From Pseudomonas fulva (GTDB lineage Bacteria > Pseudomonadota > Gammaproteobacteria > Pseudomonadales > Pseudomonadaceae): a stretch of 64,000 bases of DNA. Shown piece by piece: positions 10,068-18,405 of this stretch (position 1 is the first letter of the stretch; each line of letters begins with the position of its first letter). The stretch lies in NCBI RefSeq assembly GCF_023517795.1, contig NZ_CP082928.1, forward strand, positions 4,960,001-5,024,000. The letters run 5' to 3'. The position numbers and the translations under genes were made by a program. Below the pieces are notes generated by a model. The model did no database searches. It saw nothing but the letters and a program-made list of their open reading frames with translations, and was not told where the DNA came from.

Positions 10068-10670
10068 ATGAGCGAATTTCCCGAGGTGCTACGCAGCGTG
10101 ACCGGCAAGCGCATCTCGGCGGTTCGCGATGCGCTGTTCGCGCTGGAGCCGGCGCAGATCGACGAGCAGGGCGCTGGCTACCTCGTTGAGCTCTACACCA
10201 GCAGCAAGCAGCTCGATGTGCGCAAGCAGGTACTCAGGCTGCTGTATGACCTGGATTTCCAGACGCTCGATGAGTTTTTCGCCCTTGCCTATCGCAAGGA
10301 GCGCTACCTGGACATGAAGGTCTATGCCCTTCGTGGCCTGGCGCGCCGCTCGGAAGAGAAGCAGTTGCAGCGATTGCTCGAAGGCTTTCGCCAGACCCTG
10401 GCGAAAAGGCAGCAGTCCACGCCATACAACTATCAGGAGTACGAGCTGCTCAGGGGGCGTAACGCATTGCCGTATCTGGTCGAGCGTTATGGCTACGCCT
10501 GCCTGCGCGATACCCTCGAGCAGGTCAACCGGCAGTACGAAGCCATGCCGGAGGCCTTCAAGGGGCACTTCACCGTGGATGACAACGGCACGTTGGTCAC
10601 CCTGCGTGATCCGGGCGCAAGCAGTGCAATGATTCGGCAGTTCTTCGACAGCAAGGGTGTTCAGGTTTGA
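10068..10670 (+). CDS. Uncharacterised HEAT-like helical protein
   Basis: A 200-residue all-helical soluble protein with no signal peptide or membrane helix. Repeated helix pairs rich in leucine and charged residues (for example LDVRKQVLRLLYDLDF and LDMKVYALRGLARR) resemble HEAT-type repeats. I cannot assign a function. It sits between aroC and an MFS gene, and its TGA (10668-10670) overlaps a TTG that is the likely start of that gene, so the two are probably translated together. In the P. aeruginosa order I remember, aroC is next to the MFS gene, so this gene may be an insertion or a lineage-specific gain. Confidence 0.75.
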   Translation: MSEFPEVLRSVTGKRISAVRDALFALEPAQIDEQGAGYLVELYTSSKQLDVRKQVLRLLYDLDFQTLDEFFALAYRKERYLDMKVYALRGLARRSEEKQLQRLLEGFRQTLAKRQQSTPYNYQEYELLRGRNALPYLVERYGYACLRDTLEQVNRQYEAMPEAFKGHFTVDDNGTLVTLRDPGASSAMIRQFFDSKGVQV

Positions 10671-11815
10671 CGCCGACAGTCCCGTACTGGCGCCTGTCCG
10701 GTTTCTACCTGTTCTACTTCGCGCTGCTCGGTGCCACGGCGCCGTTTCTCGGCCTGTACTTCGCGCACCTGGGTTTTTCGCCAGCACGCATCGGCGAGCT
10801 GGTGGCCATTCCCATGCTGATGCGCTGCATCGCCCCGAACCTGTGGGGCTGGCTGGGCGATTACAGCGGTCGGCGCCTGCTCATCGTGCGCTTGGGCGCC
10901 TTGTGCACCCTGCTCAGCCTGAGCCTGATCTTCGTCAGCCAGAGCTATGCCTGGCTGGCCCTGGTGATGGCCTTGCATGCCTTCTTCTGGCATGCGGTGC
11001 TGCCGCAGTTCGAGGTCATCACCCTGGCGCACCTGCGCGAGCAGTCGGCGCGCTATGCGCAGATTCGCCTGTGGGGCTCGATCGGCTTCATTCTCAGCGT
11101 GGTCGGCCTGGGCAAGGCCTTCGATCTGCTCGGCCTGGATGTCTATCCCTGGGCGCTGCTGCTGATCATCACCGGTATCGCCCTGAGCAGCTTCTGGGTG
11201 CCGGATGCCCAGCCGCTGGCGTCGTCGCAGGCGGCGGGTCAGGGTGGTTTCCTGAGGCAGCTCAGGCGGCCCGGTGTGCTGGCTTTCTATCTCTGTGTGG
11301 CGCTGATGCAGCTGTCCCACGGGCCGTACTACACCTTCCTGAGCATCTATCTGGAGCAGCTCGGCTACAGCCGCGGATTGATCGGCATGCTCTGGGCCCT
11401 GGGCGTGGTTGCCGAGGTGCTGGTGTTCATGGCCATGGCGCGGTTGCTCAGGCATTTCAGCCTGCGCCAGGTGCTGGTCGCCAGTTTTGCCATCGCCGCG
11501 GTGCGCTGGGTATTGATGGGTTTTTTCGCCGATCACTTGGCCGTGTTGCTGTTCGCCCAACTGCTGCACGCCGCCACCTTCGGCAGTTTCCACGCCGCAT
11601 CCATCGCCTTCGTGCAGCGCAGCTTCGGCGCCCGCCAGCAGGGCCAGGGGCAGGCGCTGTACGCCTCGCTGGCCGGCATCGGCGGCGCGCTGGGTGCCCT
11701 GTACGCCGGCTATAGCTGGAACGGCCTTGGTCCGCAGTGGACATTCGCCCTGGCGGGGCTGGCCGCCTTGGTCGCAGCCGTTATCATGGCCCGACGCACG
11801 GCCGAGCCGACATGA
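10667..11815 (+). CDS. MFS transporter, HcaT-like (3-phenylpropionate permease type)
   Basis: A 382-residue protein with about 12 hydrophobic segments in two halves, beginning YWRLSGFYLFYFALLGATAPFLGLYF, the typical start of the MFS subgroup containing HcaT and nucleoside-permease-like proteins. A short GDYSGRR loop lies between helices 2 and 3. The likely start is TTG at 10667, overlapping the stop of the previous gene (TTGA); no ATG with a good ribosome site gives the full first helix. Inner-membrane location, probably proton symport; the substrate is unknown. It ends 47 bases before the acireductone-dioxygenase-like gene on the same strand. Confidence 0.87.
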   Translation: MTPTVPYWRLSGFYLFYFALLGATAPFLGLYFAHLGFSPARIGELVAIPMLMRCIAPNLWGWLGDYSGRRLLIVRLGALCTLLSLSLIFVSQSYAWLALVMALHAFFWHAVLPQFEVITLAHLREQSARYAQIRLWGSIGFILSVVGLGKAFDLLGLDVYPWALLLIITGIALSSFWVPDAQPLASSQAAGQGGFLRQLRRPGVLAFYLCVALMQLSHGPYYTFLSIYLEQLGYSRGLIGMLWALGVVAEVLVFMAMARLLRHFSLRQVLVASFAIAAVRWVLMGFFADHLAVLLFAQLLHAATFGSFHAASIAFVQRSFGARQQGQGQALYASLAGIGGALGALYAGYSWNGLGPQWTFALAGLAALVAAVIMARRTAEPT

Positions 11816-11862
11816 CCCAATCAGGTCGCCGCAAGGTGGCCGACACCAGACAGGAATTACCC

Positions 11863-12408
11863 ATGAGTCGCCTGAGCGTTCACCACCAGTCCAGCCCGCA
11901 GATCCCCAACAAGGTGCTGGGCCATGCCGAAGACATCGCCAGCACCCTGGCGGCGGTCGGTATCGAATATCGCGAGTTGCCGCTCCAGGCGCGGGTGCAG
12001 GCTGGGGATGCCGGCGAGGCCGTCCTCGCCGCCCTGGGCGAGTCGCTGGAGCAATTCAAGCGTGACGGCGACCTGAGCCAGGTCGAGGTGATCAGCATCG
12101 ACCAGCGTCACTGGCCCCGCGAGGGCGACCAACCGGTTCAGGCGCCAGTCGAAATGGTGGCCGACGGCGCGCAGCTGTACCTGTTCCTGGCCGGGCAGGG
12201 CCTGCTGAGCCTGCATGTCGATGACTACGTCTATGCCTTGGCTGGTGAGCGCAATGCGCTGATCAGCGTGCCGGCCGGCACGCGCCACTGGTTCGATCTG
12301 GGCGAATTTCCCCACTGTGCGGCGATTCGTCTGTCTGCCGCCAACGCCGCGGTGGCGCGGCCAAGTGGTGATGCCATCGCCGCGAGCTTTCCGCGCCTGG
12401 AAGACTAA
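11863..12408 (+). CDS. Acireductone dioxygenase homologue without the metal-binding HxHxxxE motif
   Basis: A 181-residue cupin closely following acireductone dioxygenase (MtnD, methionine salvage) from end to end: the N-terminus resembles MSxLSVyHxSSPxxPNKVLxHxEDIAxTL, later LHVDDYVYAL, ISVPAGTRHWFDLGE and a final FPRLED. In true MtnD an EHRHGEDEVRFF segment supplies two histidines and a glutamate; here the aligned residues are EMVADGAQLYLF, so three of the four metal ligands are missing and only the histidine in GTRHWFD remains. It should therefore lack normal Fe or Ni dioxygenase activity. AGGA at 11852 fixes the start. No mtnB or mtnC lies nearby. Its stop overlaps the convergent ogt stop (12405-12408). 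The intact ends argue for retained function rather than decay. Confidence 0.8.
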   Translation: MSRLSVHHQSSPQIPNKVLGHAEDIASTLAAVGIEYRELPLQARVQAGDAGEAVLAALGESLEQFKRDGDLSQVEVISIDQRHWPREGDQPVQAPVEMVADGAQLYLFLAGQGLLSLHVDDYVYALAGERNALISVPAGTRHWFDLGEFPHCAAIRLSAANAAVARPSGDAIAASFPRLED

Positions 12409-12902
12409 TCGAACAGGCTGGCCTGGGGCCGCGGCACCGCGCCCTCGAGTTCCAGCAGCAGCTGTTTGCGCGGCAGGCCGCCGGCAAAGCCGGTCAGGCT
12501 GCCGTCGCGGCCGATCACCCGGTGGCAGGGGATGATGATGCAGATCGGGTTGGCGCCATTGGCGGCGCCCACGGCGCGTACGGCGTTGGGCCGTTCGATG
12601 CGCTGGGCCAGGGCGCTGTAGCTGTCGATCCTGCCGAACGGGATCTGCTGTAGCGCCCGCCACACTGCCTGCTGGAAGGGCGTGCCTTGCGGGTTGAGGC
12701 GCAGCTCGAAGCGCTGCCGGTCGCCCTCGAAATATTCGTCGAGCTGGCGGCTGGCATCATCGAGCTGCGAGCCGGCCGCCTGCCAGCCGTCACCGATCTG
12801 CCAGGGCGTACGCTCCACGTCCATCAACAGCTGCTGCAGGCCGTGCTCGTCGCCGACCATGAACAGACGGCCGATGGGGCTTTCCTGATAGCGATAGAAC
12901 AT
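12405..12902 (-). CDS. ogt: Methylated-DNA-[protein]-cysteine S-methyltransferase
   Basis: A 165-residue suicide repair protein that moves a methyl group from O6-methylguanine to its own cysteine. The acceptor motif NPICIIIPCHRVIGRDGSLTG contains PCHRV, and the DNA-binding helix region GTPFQQAVWRALQQIPFGRIDSYSALA is complete. There is no N-terminal Ada domain, so it is Ogt-like. The start ATG at 12902 lies two bases after the alkA stop, making an alkA-ogt operon for alkylation damage. The longer open frame upstream runs inside alkA and is not needed. Confidence 0.95.
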   Translation of the reverse strand: MFYRYQESPIGRLFMVGDEHGLQQLLMDVERTPWQIGDGWQAAGSQLDDASRQLDEYFEGDRQRFELRLNPQGTPFQQAVWRALQQIPFGRIDSYSALAQRIERPNAVRAVGAANGANPICIIIPCHRVIGRDGSLTGFAGGLPRKQLLLELEGAVPRPQASLFD

Positions 12903-12904
12903 CC

Positions 12905-13783
12905 TCAGCCTCCCGAATAGTTGTGCCACAGGTGCGCGGCGGCATAGGCGCGCCAGGGCCGCCAGGCTTCGGCGTGCAGCTGCAGTTGCCGGGCGGTGAT
13001 GCCGGTGGGGCCCCAGATCGGTGCCTTGAGCAGGCCCAGGTCGCTGGCGGGAAAGGCATCGGCGTCGCCGAAGGCGCGCAGGGCGATGTACTCGGCCGTC
13101 CATGGGCCGATGCCGGGCAGGGCGCAGAGGCGCCCGATCAGCTCGCTCGCCCCCTGGCTGATATCCAGGCGCAGCGTGCCGCTGGCGACCTGGGAGGCGA
13201 AGTGCTGCAGGGTCTGCACGCGCTTGCCGGGCATGCCGATGCCGTCGAGGTTGGCAGCCGCCAGTGCATCGGGTGTCGGAAACAGCCGATCGATGCCTGC
13301 AGGTGCGTCGGCCAGCGGTTCGCCGAGCCGTTCGACCAGGCGCCCGGTGATGGTTACCGCGGCCTTGACCGTGACCTGCTGGCCAACGATGGCACGTACC
13401 GCCTGTTCGAAGGCATCGAAGGCGGTTGGCAGGCGCAGGCCGGGGTGGCGGGCGAGCATCTGTGCCAGATGCGGGTCGGCGGCGAAATGGGCGGCGATCA
13501 GCGCCGGGTCGGCATCCAGGTCGAACATGCGCCGCACCCGCTGGGTGAGTTCCGCCAGGCAGGCGCTGGCCGAGGCGCTGTGCTCCAGCCTCAGGGCATG
13601 CTGATCGGGCAGGGCGGTGACGCGAAACCAGCCGCTTACATCACCAAGGCGAAAGCTGCGGCAGTAGTCGTGCTCGCCCAGGCACTCCTGCCCCGCGATG
13701 GCGCGCAGCTTGAAGTGAGCGTGGAACTGCTGCCAGTCCCAGGGCGCCTGGTAGGGCAGGGTGAGAAATTCAGTGCTTGGCAT
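12905..13783 (-). CDS. alkA: DNA-3-methyladenine glycosylase II
   Basis: A ~292-residue HhH-GPD base-excision glycosylase. An N-terminal AlkA_N-type beta domain (about 1-110) precedes the helical domain with AFEQAVRAIVGQQVTVKAA, the helix-hairpin-helix GIGMPGKRVQTL... LCALPGIGPWTAEYIALRAFGDADAFPASDLGLLK, whose final D is the catalytic aspartate. It removes alkylated bases such as 3-methyladenine. An in-frame ATG at 13837 would add 18 residues (MKVIFHADKAPPRRYRHA); I prefer the ATG at 13783 (MPSTEFLTLPY), though neither has a strong ribosome site. The ogt gene follows after two bases. Confidence 0.93.
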   Translation of the reverse strand: MPSTEFLTLPYQAPWDWQQFHAHFKLRAIAGQECLGEHDYCRSFRLGDVSGWFRVTALPDQHALRLEHSASASACLAELTQRVRRMFDLDADPALIAAHFAADPHLAQMLARHPGLRLPTAFDAFEQAVRAIVGQQVTVKAAVTITGRLVERLGEPLADAPAGIDRLFPTPDALAAANLDGIGMPGKRVQTLQHFASQVASGTLRLDISQGASELIGRLCALPGIGPWTAEYIALRAFGDADAFPASDLGLLKAPIWGPTGITARQLQLHAEAWRPWRAYAAAHLWHNYSGG

Positions 13784-13956
13784 GGCGTGACGATAACGCC
13801 GAGGTGGCGCCTTGTCAGCGTGAAAAATGACTTTCAAAGCCGAACGGTGTGCCCCGCCGCGGAGTATTGAGAATGCGTCGCGACAAATTTTTCACATCCG
13901 ACCCTCCAGACTGCCGCGGCGCCGCTCGCCGTGACAGGGCGGGCCTGCAGTTCCAG

Positions 13957-14094
13957 GCCGTTGAAAAACGTAGGCGAGGTCGCTGATGCGAGGCAAAAAC
14001 AGGCGAAAAAGCGGAGTTTACGTGTTGTAAATGAGCATTTTGAGCCTGGTTTTAACGAAGCAGCGGCAACGCAGGTAGTTTTTTCAACAGCCTG
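13957..14094 (-). repeat. ~135-bp MITE-like repeat, copy 1
   Basis: Bounded by GGCCGTTGAAAAACGTAGG on the left and GGTAGTTTTTTCAACAGCC on the right, an imperfect terminal inverted repeat, with shared inner blocks GGCGAAAAAGCGGAGTTTACG, GTAAATGAGCATTTTGAG and a GGCAACGCAGGTAG end. The same blocks, diverged and in the opposite orientation, occur at 17949-18084. It sits between alkA and the LtaS-like gene, close before the latter's start. Strand is relative only. Confidence 0.8.
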
Positions 14095-14121
14095 GTAAAC
14101 GTCTTTTGTGGATGATCGAAC

Positions 14122-16209
14122 ATGACCCCTACAGCAGTTCAGGGCACCCCTTCCAACACCCCCCATTCCCTGCAGGCGATACGCAGCCAGTTGCTCTTCA
14201 CCCTGTACAGCGGCCTGGCCTTGCTGGTGATGTACACCCTGCTGCGCGTCGCCTTGCTGGTCTACAACCGCGAGCTGATCGGCGACACGCCGGGCGCCGC
14301 ATTCGTCGAGGCCTTCTACAACGGCCTGCGTTTCGACCTGCGGGTGGTGGTCTACGCCTGCGCGCCGCTGCTGATCGCCTTGCTCAGCACCCGCGCCATG
14401 CTGGCCCGCGGCTGGCAGCGCCTGTGGCTGACGGTCTTCGCCAGCGTGACGCTGTTTCTCGGCCTGGCCGAGCTGGATTTCTACAAGGAATTCCACCAGC
14501 GCCTGAACAGCCTGGTGTTCCAGTACCTGCAGGAAGACCAGGCCACGGTGATGAGCATGCTGTGGAATGGGTTTCCGGTGGCGCGCTACCTGGTCGCCTG
14601 GTTCGTCATCACCGGCCTGTTGTGGTGGATGTTCAGCCGCTTCGATCGCGCCAGCCGCCCCCAGGTGGCGGCCCGTGCTGGCGGCGCACGGCCCGCGGTG
14701 GCCTGGTACTGGCGGGTGTCGGTGTTCTTCCTGTGCCTGCTGATCGCGGTGATCGCCGCCCGCGGCCACCTGCGCCAGGGCCCGCCGCTGCGCTGGGGCG
14801 ATGCCTATACCACCGAATCGATGTTCGCCAACCAGCTGGGCCTCAATGGCACCCTGACCCTGTTCACCGCGGCCCAGGCGAGCTTCGGCCCGCACCGTGA
14901 CAACACCTGGCAATCGACCCTGGACGACCAGCAGGCCCGGCAGATCACCCGCGACATGCTGCTGACCGTGGACGACCAACTGGTCGATGCCGACAGCGCT
15001 GCCATCCGCCGCGTCTATACGCCGCCGGGCGACAAGACCCTGCCGATCCGCAACGTGGTGGTCATCCTGATGGAGAGCTTTGCCGGGCATTCGGTCGGCG
15101 CCCTTGGTGCGCCCGGCAATATCACCCCGTATTTCGACAAGCTGAGCCGGGAGGGGCTGCTGTTCGACCGTTTCTTCTCCAACGGCACCCACACCCACCA
15201 GGGCATGTTCGCCACCATGGCGTGCTTCCCGAACCTGCCCGGCTTCGAATACCTGATGCGCACGCCTGAAGGTGCCCACAAGTTCTCCGGCCTGCCGCAG
15301 CTGCTGGGCGCCCGTGGCTACGACAACCTGTACGTCTACAACGGCAACTTCCAATGGGACAACCAGTCCGGCTTCTTCAGCAACCAGGGCATGACCCGCT
15401 TCATCGGCCGTGAGGACTTCGTCGACCCGGTGTTCATGGACCCCACCTGGGGGGTGTCCGACCAGGACATGTTCGACCGCGGCGCCCTGGAACTGAAGAC
15501 CAACTACGGCGAGAAGCCTTTCTATGCGCTGTTGCAGACGCTTTCCAACCACACGCCCTATGCCCTGCCGAAAGACCTGCCGGTCGAGCCGGTGATGATC
15601 AACGGCAAGGAAGATCTGCACCGCACCGCCATGCGTTATTCGGACTGGGCGCTGGGGCAGTTCTTCGAGAAGGCGCGCAGGGAGCCGTATTTCAAGCAGA
15701 CGCTGTTCGTGGTCGTGGGCGACCATGGTTTTGGCGGCTTCGACCAGGTCACGGAGATGGATCTGCAGCGCTTCAACGTGCCGCTGCTGCTGATCGCCCC
15801 GGGCATTCAGGAGAAATTCGGCAAGGTCAGTCATACCGTCGGCACCCAGGTGGATATCGTGCCGACCATCATGGGCCGCCTGGGTGGCGAGGTACGCCAT
15901 CAGTGCTGGGGACGCGACCTGCTCAATCTGCCTGAGGGCGATGGTGGCGTGGGCGTGATCAAGCCGTCCGGCGGCGATCAGACCGTGGCCATCGTCACCG
16001 CCGAGCACGTGCTGGTACAGCCCAAGGATTTCGAACCACGTTTCTATCGCTATCGGCTGGGGGCGAAACCCACCGCCACGCGGATAGACGGGCCCGTGGA
16101 CGAAGCGCTGAAAAAACGTATGGAAGGCTTCCTGCAAACCGCTACCAAGAGTTTGCTGGATAACACGGCTGGGGTGGTGGACGGCATGCCGGATAAACCC
16201 AAGCCCTGA
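14122..16209 (+). CDS. LtaS/OpgB-like membrane phosphoglycerol transferase (sulfatase fold)
   Basis: A 695-residue inner-membrane enzyme: about five hydrophobic helices in the first ~225 residues, then a large periplasmic alkaline-phosphatase/sulfatase-type domain. Probable metal ligands and nucleophile are E318 in VILMESF, T356/T358 in SNGTHTHQG and D534-H535 in VGDHGFGG. Such proteins move phosphoglycerol from phosphatidylglycerol to an acceptor (lipoteichoic acid in Gram-positives, periplasmic glucans in OpgB); in Pseudomonas the acceptor is probably a glucan or an envelope glycolipid. It stands alone, with a repeat before it and a bidirectional terminator after it. The start at 14122 lacks a good Shine-Dalgarno. 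Confidence 0.85.
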   Translation: MTPTAVQGTPSNTPHSLQAIRSQLLFTLYSGLALLVMYTLLRVALLVYNRELIGDTPGAAFVEAFYNGLRFDLRVVVYACAPLLIALLSTRAMLARGWQRLWLTVFASVTLFLGLAELDFYKEFHQRLNSLVFQYLQEDQATVMSMLWNGFPVARYLVAWFVITGLLWWMFSRFDRASRPQVAARAGGARPAVAWYWRVSVFFLCLLIAVIAARGHLRQGPPLRWGDAYTTESMFANQLGLNGTLTLFTAAQASFGPHRDNTWQSTLDDQQARQITRDMLLTVDDQLVDADSAAIRRVYTPPGDKTLPIRNVVVILMESFAGHSVGALGAPGNITPYFDKLSREGLLFDRFFSNGTHTHQGMFATMACFPNLPGFEYLMRTPEGAHKFSGLPQLLGARGYDNLYVYNGNFQWDNQSGFFSNQGMTRFIGREDFVDPVFMDPTWGVSDQDMFDRGALELKTNYGEKPFYALLQTLSNHTPYALPKDLPVEPVMINGKEDLHRTAMRYSDWALGQFFEKARREPYFKQTLFVVVGDHGFGGFDQVTEMDLQRFNVPLLLIAPGIQEKFGKVSHTVGTQVDIVPTIMGRLGGEVRHQCWGRDLLNLPEGDGGVGVIKPSGGDQTVAIVTAEHVLVQPKDFEPRFYRYRLGAKPTATRIDGPVDEALKKRMEGFLQTATKSLLDNTAGVVDGMPDKPKP

Positions 16210-16214
16210 AACGC

Positions 16215-16246
16215 AAAAAAAAACCGGCGCCTGGCGCCGGTTTTTT
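16215..16246. terminator. Bidirectional terminator between convergent genes
   Basis: Stem AAACCGGCGCC/GGCGCCGGTTT with an A tract before it and a T tract after it, between the LtaS-like gene and the lipoprotein gene on the opposite strand. Confidence 0.92.
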
Positions 16247-16260
16247 ATGGGTGGAGCGAT

Positions 16261-16848
16261 TTAGCTGCAGCCTTCGACGTAGAACACCGCCGGAGGCAAA
16301 CCGATGCGCCAGCGCGTTACCACGCCGTCGGGATCGGTCTCGAACACCATCCGCGCTTCGCTATCGATATAGGGCGTGACGATAAAGTCCGTCGCACCTT
16401 GGACATACTTGTTGGGCTGCTCTTCGAAGCGCCCTGGGTAGGTGGCGCGGATCTGCTGGGCGCTGCTGCCCACCTGCAGGCCGCGGGGTGCCTTGCGCTC
16501 GCGGCTGTCGATGTCGTAACGCACGAACTGGCCGTTCTCGAGCATGAACGAGGAGCCGAAACCCTTGGCCGGACGCGGATCCTGGAACAGCTGGCGGCAG
16601 CTGTCCGAGCCGCCACCGTCACGCAGCGAGCCCTTCCAGGCGGCGCGCACGGCCGTTTCGTCGCTGCCGAAACGGGCACTGGCAAAGCCGGCGAAGGGAC
16701 TGAGATCCTCCTTTTCCTGCAGCTTGGGCGGGCTGCTCTGGGCGGCGGAGGCGGTCTTGGCGGGGGTATTGCTGGCGTCGCTGCAGGCGCTCAGCGCCAG
16801 AATACTGGTCATTACAACAGCGGAAATTGAAAGCGTACGGTTCGCCAT
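16261..16848 (-). CDS. Predicted lipoprotein, unknown function
   Basis: A 195-residue protein with a lipoprotein signal: MANRTLSISAVVMTSILALSACSDAS, where LSAC is the lipobox and C about residue 22 would be lipidated. The residue after the cysteine is Ser, consistent with outer-membrane sorting. The mature part has an alanine/proline linker followed by a compact domain with two conserved-looking cysteines (DSCRQLF and the last VEGCS), probably a disulphide, and a calcium-sensor-like GQFVRYDIDSRERK stretch that I cannot assign. I chose the ATG at 16848 because it starts the signal peptide; 31 in-frame upstream residues do not look like a signal. Confidence 0.72.
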   Translation of the reverse strand: MANRTLSISAVVMTSILALSACSDASNTPAKTASAAQSSPPKLQEKEDLSPFAGFASARFGSDETAVRAAWKGSLRDGGGSDSCRQLFQDPRPAKGFGSSFMLENGQFVRYDIDSRERKAPRGLQVGSSAQQIRATYPGRFEEQPNKYVQGATDFIVTPYIDSEARMVFETDPDGVVTRWRIGLPPAVFYVEGCS

Positions 16849-16994
16849 GAAAATCCAACCTTCGTCTCGAATGGGAACGGCCGCACCTGAGCGCGGCCGA
16901 ATCGGTGAGGCATGAGACCGGTCGAATCGAGGCATTTGCATGCCGGAATATCAGTCCAAAGGCCCGCTGCGTATGCAGGCTTTTTGCCGCAGTC

Positions 16995-17273
16995 TCATGC
17001 TGCGTGGCGTTTGGCCACATTTTCCGAAAAAAGATCCCGGCTTTTATCCAGATGTTGATCGACCAGCCACTTGCCGTGGGCAATAGAGGCCTGCTGGGCC
17101 TTGGTCAGGTCATCGAGAAAGGCTCCGTTGACCGGCAGCGACAGACGTCGCGTGGTGCGACCGTCCGGTGTGGTGATACGGCAACCGCCGGCCCAGGGTG
17201 TGGGGATGCCGGGGTGCTCCATGACTTCGGCACTGATGTAGTGGTCGCGGTAAGTGCACTGCAGCGTACTCAT
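16995..17273 (-). CDS. Small conserved-looking hypothetical protein
   Basis: A 92-residue soluble protein with start ATG at 17273 and a GAGGT ribosome site. No signal peptide or membrane helix. It reads as a small beta-strand start (LQCTYRDHYISAEV) and GGCRITTPDGRTTRRLSLPVNG followed by helices (FLDDLTKAQQASIAHGKWLVDQHLDK). I do not recognise the family. It is a single gene between the lipoprotein gene and rraB. Confidence 0.65.
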   Translation of the reverse strand: MSTLQCTYRDHYISAEVMEHPGIPTPWAGGCRITTPDGRTTRRLSLPVNGAFLDDLTKAQQASIAHGKWLVDQHLDKSRDLFSENVAKRHAA

Positions 17274-17585
17274 GGTGTGTACCTCGTGGGTCTGGCCCAG
17301 GCGGCAGGGTGATCATGGCGCTGCCGTCAGGGCGTGGCTTCACCCTCGTGTATAGCACGGCGTTGCCGGCCGGCGAGGCGGGCCGACGAGCTGCGGGGGC
17401 AAAGATAGTTGGATGACCGCAGGCCACCTGCGGTCTATCCTTGAGAGGCGTGCTGCGCGATTCGGGCACGCGTCTTCAGACCAGTTCGTACCCGCGAGTG
17501 TCATCACGGTGCGCCGTGTGTTGCATGTTGAGACAGATCGCCGGTTCCACGGCGTATCAATTTCCTCGTCCGATGGAGATCAACT
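17274..17585. other. Intergenic region, no gene seen
   Basis: A divergent gap of 312 bases between a small hypothetical gene (minus) and rraB (plus). It must hold both promoters, but I cannot point to a convincing -35/-10 pair. No ORF with coding character and no repeat recognised. Confidence 0.6.
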
Positions 17586-17933
17586 ATGAGCACGATTCTG
17601 CACGAAGATGTTGGTAGCGGCATTCTGCGCCGTATGAAGGAAGGCGGATTCGATTTCGCCAGCGTCCATCCCATCGAGTTCTACGCCATCTTTCCCGACC
17701 GCGCCCGGGCCCTCAAGGCCACCCACAACTTTCGCGGCGAAAGCCTGCATGCCCAGGTCACCGAGCGTGACGAGGGCGACTGGTACCTGCAGGTCAGCAA
17801 GGTGATGCACGTCACGCCTGCCGGCATCGGCGATTTCGCCCAGGATCTGGAGTCGGTGGTGATTCCCCTCGGCGGCGAACTCGATGGCTGGGGCGTGACC
17901 CAGCAGCTGAACCCGGTCAGCCGCCAGGGGTAA
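17586..17933 (+). CDS. rraB: RraB family regulator of ribonuclease E
   Basis: A 115-residue protein of the RraB family (regulator of ribonuclease activity B), with the typical core IEFYAIFPDRARALKATHNF...VTERDEGDWYLQVSKVMHVTPAGIGDF and a final GGELDGWGV. In E. coli RraB binds the C-terminal scaffold of RNase E and changes which transcripts are cleaved. Start ATG at 17586 with GGAG close upstream. It is monocistronic and followed directly by copy 2 of the ~135-bp repeat. The function in Pseudomonas is inferred from family membership only. Confidence 0.82.
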   Translation: MSTILHEDVGSGILRRMKEGGFDFASVHPIEFYAIFPDRARALKATHNFRGESLHAQVTERDEGDWYLQVSKVMHVTPAGIGDFAQDLESVVIPLGGELDGWGVTQQLNPVSRQG

Positions 17934-17948
17934 CCGCAGAGGCCGACA

Positions 17949-18084
17949 GGCCGTTGAAAGCCTACCTACGTTGCCATTGCGGCGTTGAAAACAACCTCGA
18001 AATGCTCATGTACAACTCGTACACGCCGCTTTTTCGGTTGCCTTCGCCTTGCACCGGCTGCCTCGCCTAGGTTTTTCAACGCCC
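17949..18084 (+). repeat. ~135-bp MITE-like repeat, copy 2
   Basis: Begins GGCCGTTGAAAGCCTACCTACG and ends CCTAGGTTTTTCAACGCC. It shares the order of blocks of 13957-14094 in opposite orientation (GCTCATGTACAACTCGTACACGCCGCTTTTTCGG corresponds block for block to the other copy), with clear divergence. Its right end reaches the stop codon of the emfourin gene. Confidence 0.8.
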
Positions 18085-18087
18085 CTG

Positions 18088-18405
18088 CTAAAGGCCATTT
18101 TTCCAGAGCGTCACCAGATCCCGGGGGGCCTGCTCCTCGGGAACGTTCAGCACCAACTCCTCCTGCGCGCGCTGTGCGCAGGTCTGCAGCTCGATCCGGT
18201 AGAAGCGCTGGTCACTGCGGCCGGCCTCCCTGCTGGCAACCGGCAGGCAGGCTTCCAGCAACGAACACACCTGCCCACGCTGGTCCGGGTCGCACTGGGC
18301 AAAGTCGATCTCGCGGGGGCGACTGAGCGTGGCGATGGCCGCGAAGCCGCCTTGCCGGGAAATGCGCACCAACGCCTGGTCGGTCAGCGGAGGCAGCTTG
18401 TTCAT
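18088..18405 (-). CDS. Emfourin-like protealysin inhibitor
   Basis: A 105-residue soluble protein (MNKLPPLTDQALVRISRQGGFAAIATLSRPREIDF...). Small proteins starting with a xLxPLxDxxxVRIxREGGFA pattern and encoded directly after protealysin-like peptidases are the emfourin family, tight slow-binding inhibitors of those peptidases. It overlaps the peptidase gene by four bases (ATGA on the minus strand, 18402-18405), so the two are made together. It contains two cysteines and no signal peptide, like its partner. The stop lies at the edge of the ~135-bp repeat. Confidence 0.85.
   Translation of the reverse strand: MNKLPPLTDQALVRISRQGGFAAIATLSRPREIDFAQCDPDQRGQVCSLLEACLPVASREAGRSDQRFYRIELQTCAQRAQEELVLNVPEEQAPRDLVTLWKNGL

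Noticed and set aside
13834..16137. Antisense 767-residue ORF opposite the LtaS-like gene
   Set aside because: Shadow composition, no motif. Its N-terminal part runs through the ~135-bp repeat and the sense strand codes for a full-length membrane enzyme.
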